Shown here: piece by piece, positions 5,994 through 10,044 of the stretch
Layout: each line of letters begins with the position of its first letter
Numbering within the stretch: position 1 is the stretch's first letter
Translations under genes and position numbers: made by a program
NCBI GenBank assembly: GCA_947484105.1
Contig: CANKON010000030.1
Location: forward strand, 1 to 10,044
Direction of reading: 5' to 3'
DNA from: Methylococcaceae bacterium
Lineage (GTDB): Bacteria > Pseudomonadota > Gammaproteobacteria > Methylococcales > Methylomonadaceae
Length of the DNA: 10,044 bases
Notes under the pieces: generated by a model
Database searches by the model: none
What the model was told of the DNA's origin: nothing
Seen by the model: only the letters and a program-made list of their open reading frames with translations

Positions 5994-7634
5994 ATGGCAT
6001 CGTTGACCGCTACGCCCGCTTGGGCAGTATTGCAAAATCATTATGACGAAATTCATGATCAAAGTTTGGTCGAAGATTTTAAAAATGACCCCAAACGTCA
6101 TGAAAAATTTTCACTGACGTTTAATGACATTTTGTTTGATTATTCTAAAAACCGAATCAACGATCAGACCTTGCCGTTATTGATTAACTTGGCGAAACAA
6201 GCTGGTTTAGAGACGAAAATTAACGCAATGTTTTCGGGTGAGAAAATTAACGTTACCGAACATCGCGCCGTGTTGCACACCGCGTTGCGGAATCGTTCAA
6301 ATTCGCCCATTTTTGTTGATGGCAACGATGTTATGCCGCAAATCAATGCGTCTCTTGAAAAAATGCGTGACTTTTGCGAGCGCGTTCGTTCTGGGGAATG
6401 GAAAGGTTACACAGGTAAAACGATTACTGACATTGTGAACATTGGTATCGGTGGTTCGGATTTAGGTCCTAAAATGGTCACCGCCGCGCTGCACCCTTAT
6501 TCAAAGCCTAATTTGCGTGTACATTTTGTATCCAATGTTGATCAAACCGATTTAATCGAAACGCTGGAAACTGTTTCGCCTGAAACCACACTCTTTTTAA
6601 TAGGTTCAAAAACGTTCACCACGCATGAGACCATTACCAATGCAAATTCGGCTCGCGCTTGGTTATTGAAAAGTGCGCCCGATGCGTCAGCCGTTGCCAA
6701 ACATTTCGTCGCGTTATCGACAAATGCGAAAGAAGTCAGTGCGTTTGGTATCGATACGAACAATATGTTTGAGTTTTGGGATTGGGTAGGCGGACGTTAT
6801 TCACTTTGGTCTGCCATTGGCTTATCAATTGCGTTGTATGTAGGTATGGACGTTTTTGAAGAATTGTTACAAGGCGCATACGATACCGATAACCATTTCA
6901 GACAAACCCCGTTTGAAAAAAATATCCCTGTTGTTATGGGATTATTAGGCATTTGGTATAACAACTTTTTTGGTGCCGAAACCCACGCCATGTTGGCTTA
7001 TGATCAATCCATGCGTTATTTTGCCGATTATTTCCAACAAGGCGATATGGAAAGTAACGGTAAAAGCACCACCGTTAACGGTGAAAAAGTTGATTACAGC
7101 ACGGGTCCTATTATTTGGGGACATCCAGGCACAAACGGTCAGCACGCTTTTTACCAATTGATTCACCAAGGCACAAAATTGATTCCGTGTGATTTTCTTG
7201 CGCCTGCCATGAGTCATTACGATTTGCCTGAACATCACAAAATTTTGATTTCAAACTTTTTAGCACAACCTGAAGCGTTAATGCACGGCAAAAATATCGA
7301 CGAAGTTAAACGAGATTTAACGACGAAAGAATGTGAAGACAGCGTGTTAGTTGCCTCGAAAGTCTTTGATGGTAACAAACCGTCCAATGCGTTTTTGTTC
7401 AAAAAATTGACACCAAAAACATTGGGTTCGTTGATTGCCCTTTATGAACATAAAATTTTTGTTCAAGGTGTGATTTGGAATATCAATTCTTTTGATCAGA
7501 TGGGCGTGCAACTCGGCAAAGTATTGGCAAAAGTGATTTTGCCAGAACTCAATGATGACGACGAAATCACCAGCCATGATTGTTCAACCAATGCGTTAAT
7601 CAACGCTTATAAAAAATTAGCCCGCGAAAGCTAG
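5994..7634 (+). CDS. pgi: Glucose-6-phosphate isomerase
   Basis: Pgi interconverts glucose 6-phosphate and fructose 6-phosphate in the cytosol, linking glycolysis/gluconeogenesis, the oxidative pentose pathway and polysaccharide precursors. From the ATG at 5994 the product is 546 residues, close to the 549 of the E. coli enzyme as I recall it, and the two align along their whole length. Visible signatures are GIGGSDLGP at 151-159, the phosphate-binding SKTFTT at 205-210, GGRYS with R268, MESNGK with the catalytic base E353, PGTNGQHAF with H384, and QLGK with K509. These correspond to R272, E357, H388 and K518 of the rabbit enzyme. A small oddity is GHPG where many homologues have GEPG; it is not a catalytic position. 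The gene is transcribed alone from its own promoter, divergent from the copper genes, and is followed by a hairpin-rich repeat that may end transcription. Confidence 0.97.
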   Translation: MASLTATPAWAVLQNHYDEIHDQSLVEDFKNDPKRHEKFSLTFNDILFDYSKNRINDQTLPLLINLAKQAGLETKINAMFSGEKINVTEHRAVLHTALRNRSNSPIFVDGNDVMPQINASLEKMRDFCERVRSGEWKGYTGKTITDIVNIGIGGSDLGPKMVTAALHPYSKPNLRVHFVSNVDQTDLIETLETVSPETTLFLIGSKTFTTHETITNANSARAWLLKSAPDASAVAKHFVALSTNAKEVSAFGIDTNNMFEFWDWVGGRYSLWSAIGLSIALYVGMDVFEELLQGAYDTDNHFRQTPFEKNIPVVMGLLGIWYNNFFGAETHAMLAYDQSMRYFADYFQQGDMESNGKSTTVNGEKVDYSTGPIIWGHPGTNGQHAFYQLIHQGTKLIPCDFLAPAMSHYDLPEHHKILISNFLAQPEALMHGKNIDEVKRDLTTKECEDSVLVASKVFDGNKPSNAFLFKKLTPKTLGSLIALYEHKIFVQGVIWNINSFDQMGVQLGKVLAKVILPELNDDDEITSHDCSTNALINAYKKLARES

Positions 7635-7650
7635 TTATATAAGTATCAAA

Positions 7651-7778
7651 GCAAATCCCCCAGCCTTTCAAACTGCCCCCCTTTCAAAGGGGGCGAAAGA
7701 TTAAAAAGCAACTGCTTTTAATTTACCGTTTTGCCTCCCTTTTTGAAGGGGAGGCGCGAAGCGCAGAGGGAAATTTGC
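7651..7778. repeat. Hairpin-rich intergenic repeat, copy 1 (MITE/REP-like)
   Basis: This element of about 128 bp starts with GCAAAT-CCCCC and ends with GAGGG-AAATTTGC, which form imperfect terminal inverted repeats. Inside are three hairpins: CCCCC/GGGGG around 7675-7694, AAAAGC-AACT-GCTTTT at 7704-7719, and GCCTCCC/GGGAGGC at 7733-7755. A small GCGC-GAA-GCGC stem follows at 7754-7764. It shares a 24-bp identity (7696-7719) and flanking similarity with the copy after the desaturase gene. There is no ORF in it, and it fills most of the 187-bp pgi-desaturase gap. It may double as the pgi terminator. Confidence 0.75.
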
Positions 7779-7821
7779 TCCACTACTACCCACCCAAAAA
7801 ATTTATTAAAGAGAAAAAATT

Positions 7822-8937
7822 TTGACTATCGAACAATACAACGCTGTCGATCGCGTTGAACTTGCTAAAGACATCGACGCAATCCAACGTGAATTATTAG
7901 GTAACACCAACCTCAGCGATTTTGAACATTTGAAAAAAATCGAAAGCTGGGGACGCACTTGCACCGTTTTAGGCTACGCCACGGCATGGATTATTCCGAA
8001 TCCAATTTCTGCCTACTTAATCAGTCAAGGTAATTTCACCCGCTGGACAACCATCGCTCATCACATCCTGCACCGAGGTTACGATAAAATCGATGGCATT
8101 CCTACGCATTACACCAGCAAAGGCTTCGCAAAAGGCTGGCGACGTTATTTAGACTGGCTCGATTGGATGTATCCCGCCGCCTGGGATGCTGAACACAACG
8201 ACATTCATCATTATCATTTAGGTGAAGAAATCGATCCTGATCAAGTCGAATTTAATATGCAAACGTTGCGAAATTCCAACATTCCCACCTGGGGACGTTA
8301 TGCGTTATTAGCGATTATGGCAGCGAGTTGGAAAATCATTTATTACGCCTCTTCGACGCTGACCGAATACCGCGCAATTGAAGCCAAAAAAATAGGTGGC
8401 ACCCGCAATCAAATTTCACGTTTAGATATGTGGAATCCGTTAAAACCCGAAGGCAAAGATTTATGGTTAAGTTGTATGCTGCCTTACAGCCTCGTGACCT
8501 TTGTTTTAACACCGTTAGTTTTTTTACCACTCGGCACCCTTGCCGCGACAAATGTGTTATTGAATTTGTTAATGGCGGAAGTATTCACCAATTTACATTC
8601 GTTTTTGGTGATTGGTCCGAATCATACGGGTGACGATGTGATGATGTTTGATACCAAATCGAAAGGCAAAGGCGAATTTTATTTGCGTCAAATCGTCGGT
8701 TCGGTAAATTATCCAAATGGCACCAACACATTAGATTTTCTACACGGCTGGTTAAATTATCAAATTGAACACCACTTGTGGCCAGAAATGACGGCGAGCC
8801 AATATCAAAAAGCACAACCACGAGTCAAAGCCGTTTGTGAAAAACATAACATTCCTTATATTCAAGAATCCGTTTTCACACGATTGAAAAAAACGCTTGA
8901 TGTAATGGTCGGGAAAACCTCGATGATTCGCGCTTAA
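7822..8937 (+). CDS. Membrane fatty acid desaturase (three histidine boxes)
   Basis: This 371-residue integral membrane di-iron enzyme is expected to introduce a double bond into an acyl chain using O2 and an electron donor. The three histidine boxes are H80-H81-I-L-H84, H125-NDI-H129-H130 and Q314-IE-H317-H318. A further NLH259 and GPNH268 lie between boxes 2 and 3. Hydrophobic stretches are at about 47-68, 160-176 and 217-258. QxxHH as the third box is typical of front-end or acyl-lipid desaturases; the substrate and regiospecificity cannot be read from this. The start is TTG at 7822, with AAAGAG 8 nt upstream. The next in-frame Met is residue 116, which would remove box 1, so a non-ATG start is well supported. 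No partner ferredoxin or reductase is adjacent. The gene stands alone between two direct repeats, which may reflect insertion or rearrangement. An acyl hydroxylase or other member of the same fold remains possible. Confidence 0.9.
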   Translation: MTIEQYNAVDRVELAKDIDAIQRELLGNTNLSDFEHLKKIESWGRTCTVLGYATAWIIPNPISAYLISQGNFTRWTTIAHHILHRGYDKIDGIPTHYTSKGFAKGWRRYLDWLDWMYPAAWDAEHNDIHHYHLGEEIDPDQVEFNMQTLRNSNIPTWGRYALLAIMAASWKIIYYASSTLTEYRAIEAKKIGGTRNQISRLDMWNPLKPEGKDLWLSCMLPYSLVTFVLTPLVFLPLGTLAATNVLLNLLMAEVFTNLHSFLVIGPNHTGDDVMMFDTKSKGKGEFYLRQIVGSVNYPNGTNTLDFLHGWLNYQIEHHLWPEMTASQYQKAQPRVKAVCEKHNIPYIQESVFTRLKKTLDVMVGKTSMIRA

Positions 8938-8950
8938 TGATGAATTAAAA

Positions 8951-9050
8951 GCCCCACACCAAATGGGGGTAAAAGATTAAAAAGCAACTGCTTTTGCTTT
9001 ATCGTCTTTTTTCCCCTTTTTGAAGAGAGAGGCGAAGCAAAGGGGATTTT
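8951..9050. repeat. Hairpin-rich intergenic repeat, copy 2 (degenerate)
   Basis: This copy of about 100 bp begins 13 bp after the desaturase stop codon, in the same orientation as copy 1. The core AAAGATTAAAAAGCAACTGC plus TTTT (8972-8995, 24 bp) is identical to copy 1. Beyond it, the stretch CCCTTTTTGAAG followed by a GA-rich arm and GGCGAAGC matches with changes. The left hairpin survives only as GCCCC/GGGG around 8951-8969. The T-rich 3' sides make it a plausible terminator for the desaturase gene. From 9051 to the next start at 9269 there is no gene, only the regulatory signals listed separately. Confidence 0.7.
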
Positions 9051-9123
9051 CTTTAAAAAACCGTGACCTAATCCATGCTTTAAATGTATTACTGTAATTT
9101 TAGTTATTTCAAGGCAATCGGGT

Positions 9124-9152
9124 TTGACAAATAGACGGGGGATGTTTAGGAT
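9124..9152 (+). promoter_or_regulatory. Strong sigma70-like promoter of the Calx-beta protein gene
   Basis: A perfect TTGACA (9124-9129) is followed after exactly 17 bp by TAGGAT (9147-9152), four of six matches to the -10. The start site would be near 9159, giving a 5' UTR of about 110 nt. An odd palindrome ATTAC-T-GTAAT (9088-9098) is centred about 66 bp upstream of that point and could be an activator site, but nothing identifies the factor. Confidence 0.6.
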
Positions 9153-9214
9153 TATGCTCAACAACTGACAACTTTGGTACGTTAAGTTGAGTTAAAAGTT
9201 TTTCACGACAAATC

Positions 9215-9242
9215 AGATTTCTGTAGATTTCTACAGAAATTT
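9215..9242 (+). promoter_or_regulatory. 5' UTR stem-loop ahead of the Calx-beta protein gene
   Basis: ATTTCTGTAG (9217-9226) and CTACAGAAAT (9231-9240) are perfect complements around an ATTT loop. A G-U pair and an A-U pair extend the stem to 12 bp. It ends 13 nt before the AGGAG ribosome binding site, so it leaves that site free. Only a short T run follows, so termination looks less likely than a role in mRNA stability or control. Confidence 0.6.
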
Positions 9243-9268
9243 TCAACGTAGTTTTAGGAGAGTAAAAA

Positions 9269-10044
9269 ATGGCTTCAAGTACAAAAAAAATCACTGGTAC
9301 ATCCGCAGTATATGATTCGGGGACTTACACCAAACAAACGTGGACAGAAACCTCAGCGGCAGGTACAAATACCTATGCCATTCAGCAAGACGCTGCCTCA
9401 GTTAAATTGAAATTGACAGGTACATCAGGTGATGTAGTTCGTATCGGTGGTTTATCTGCGGAATATCAAGTCAAATTTTCAAACAAAACATTAACACTCA
9501 CTAGCGATAACCAAAAAATCGTTATTGCGATGAATTCAAGTGCTGTAGCAACGATTGCTTTCTTAGACGATTCTACCACTATCAATGCAGCAGCGAGAAC
9601 CTTAGGCACTCAAAAATTAAAAACGACGCTTAAAGACATTACCGCTGATATGAATGCAGATTCAGCAGAAGCATTAGCCACTGCGGATTATTTCAGTGAT
9701 GCGACTTATACAGCAACTGTGGCAGCTGCGGCTGTGACCGAAGGTCAAGATGCGTCATTTGTAATCACACTTGATAAAGCGGCTACTTCTGATGTGTTGT
9801 TGAACTACAGCACACAATCAGGCACTGCAACAAGCAACGACTTCACGGCAACAACAGGTAGCGTGGTTATTCGCGCAGGTCAAACGTCAGCGACTGTCAA
9901 CGTCACAACAACAGATGATGCAGCAGTTGAAGGAGCAGAAACACTCACATTGCGCGTAAGCGGTCAACAATTAGCGGCACCTGTTGATCAAACTGTTACA
10001 GTTAATGACAACGATGCGTTAAGCACCGCAAGTTCTTCACTCAC
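9269..10044 (+). CDS. Large Calx-beta-domain protein, probable type I secreted/surface protein (partial, 258 codons)
   Basis: The frame is open from ATG 9269 to the right edge. An AGGAG site (9256-9260) lies 8 nt before the ATG, the best ribosome binding site in the window. There is no Sec signal peptide: the start is hydrophilic and Ser/Thr/Lys-rich. Residues 53-118 form a beta-rich unit (GDVVRIGGL, then YQVKF, LTLTSD, KIVIAMN, IAFLDDS, LGTQKL) like the first domain of many RTX-type surface or S-layer proteins, as I recall them. Residues about 146-248 are a Calx-beta domain: VTEGQDASFVITL, YSTQSGTATSNDF, then VEGAETLTLRVS and the closing VNDND. Calx-beta domains bind calcium and occur in tandem in adhesins. 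The composition is poor in Cys, Trp and His and rich in Ala, Thr and Ser. Export by a type I system using a C-terminal signal outside the window is inferred. Function could be adhesin, S-layer or an RTX enzyme; the visible part cannot decide. Confidence 0.82.
   Translation, partial: MASSTKKITGTSAVYDSGTYTKQTWTETSAAGTNTYAIQQDAASVKLKLTGTSGDVVRIGGLSAEYQVKFSNKTLTLTSDNQKIVIAMNSSAVATIAFLDDSTTINAAARTLGTQKLKTTLKDITADMNADSAEALATADYFSDATYTATVAAAAVTEGQDASFVITLDKAATSDVLLNYSTQSGTATSNDFTATTGSVVIRAGQTSATVNVTTTDDAAVEGAETLTLRVSGQQLAAPVDQTVTVNDNDALSTASSSL

Noticed and set aside
7651..9050. CRISPR array, suggested by the two repeat copies
   Set aside because: There are only two copies about 1.3 kb apart, separated by a gene, with no regular spacers.
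8934..9294. Minus-strand frames of 61-76 codons after the desaturase gene
   Set aside because: They are translations of the repeat copy and of the leader of the next gene, with no ribosome binding site or domain.

Overview
This window reads as chromosomal DNA from a low-to-mid GC gammaproteobacterium. The phosphoglucose isomerase is of the long enterobacterial type, the tryptophan genes are adjacent in the order trpF-trpB, and genes are closely packed with sigma70-like signals. A methanotroph-like member of Methylococcales is my best guess. It rests on the pairing of two exported, probably copper-related proteins, a membrane acyl desaturase and a large type-I-secretion-style protein. That is inference, because no methane-oxidation gene lies in the window.

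Left half, minus strand (1-5771). Reading in the direction of transcription from the right, the first unit encodes a 199-residue exported protein with a probable mature N-terminal histidine. A membrane-anchored single-domain cupredoxin follows after 52 bp. The unit ends at a strong intrinsic terminator at 4171-4207. A perfect TATAAT -10 box directly behind the terminator can start the next unit. That unit is a 1016-residue divergent bifunctional penicillin-binding protein, then trpF 59 bp further on, then trpB, whose start overlaps the trpF stop (ATGA). trpB runs off the left edge.

Right half, plus strand (5860-10044). pgi is divergently transcribed from the copper pair across a 222-bp region. 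That region holds a sigma70-like promoter and a possible 9-codon upstream ORF. A membrane fatty acid desaturase with a TTG start follows. It is bracketed by two same-orientation copies of a hairpin-rich intergenic repeat (7651-7778 and about 8951-9050). Next comes a non-coding stretch with a good TTGACA-17 bp-TAGGAT promoter and a 5' UTR hairpin. The window ends inside the first 258 codons of a large Calx-beta-containing protein with no Sec signal.

Most of the window is housekeeping: tryptophan synthesis, cell wall and sugar phosphates. The places most worth a second look are the two-gene cupredoxin/HGG-protein unit, the altered glycosyltransferase active site and large insert in the penicillin-binding protein, and the repeat-bracketed desaturase.
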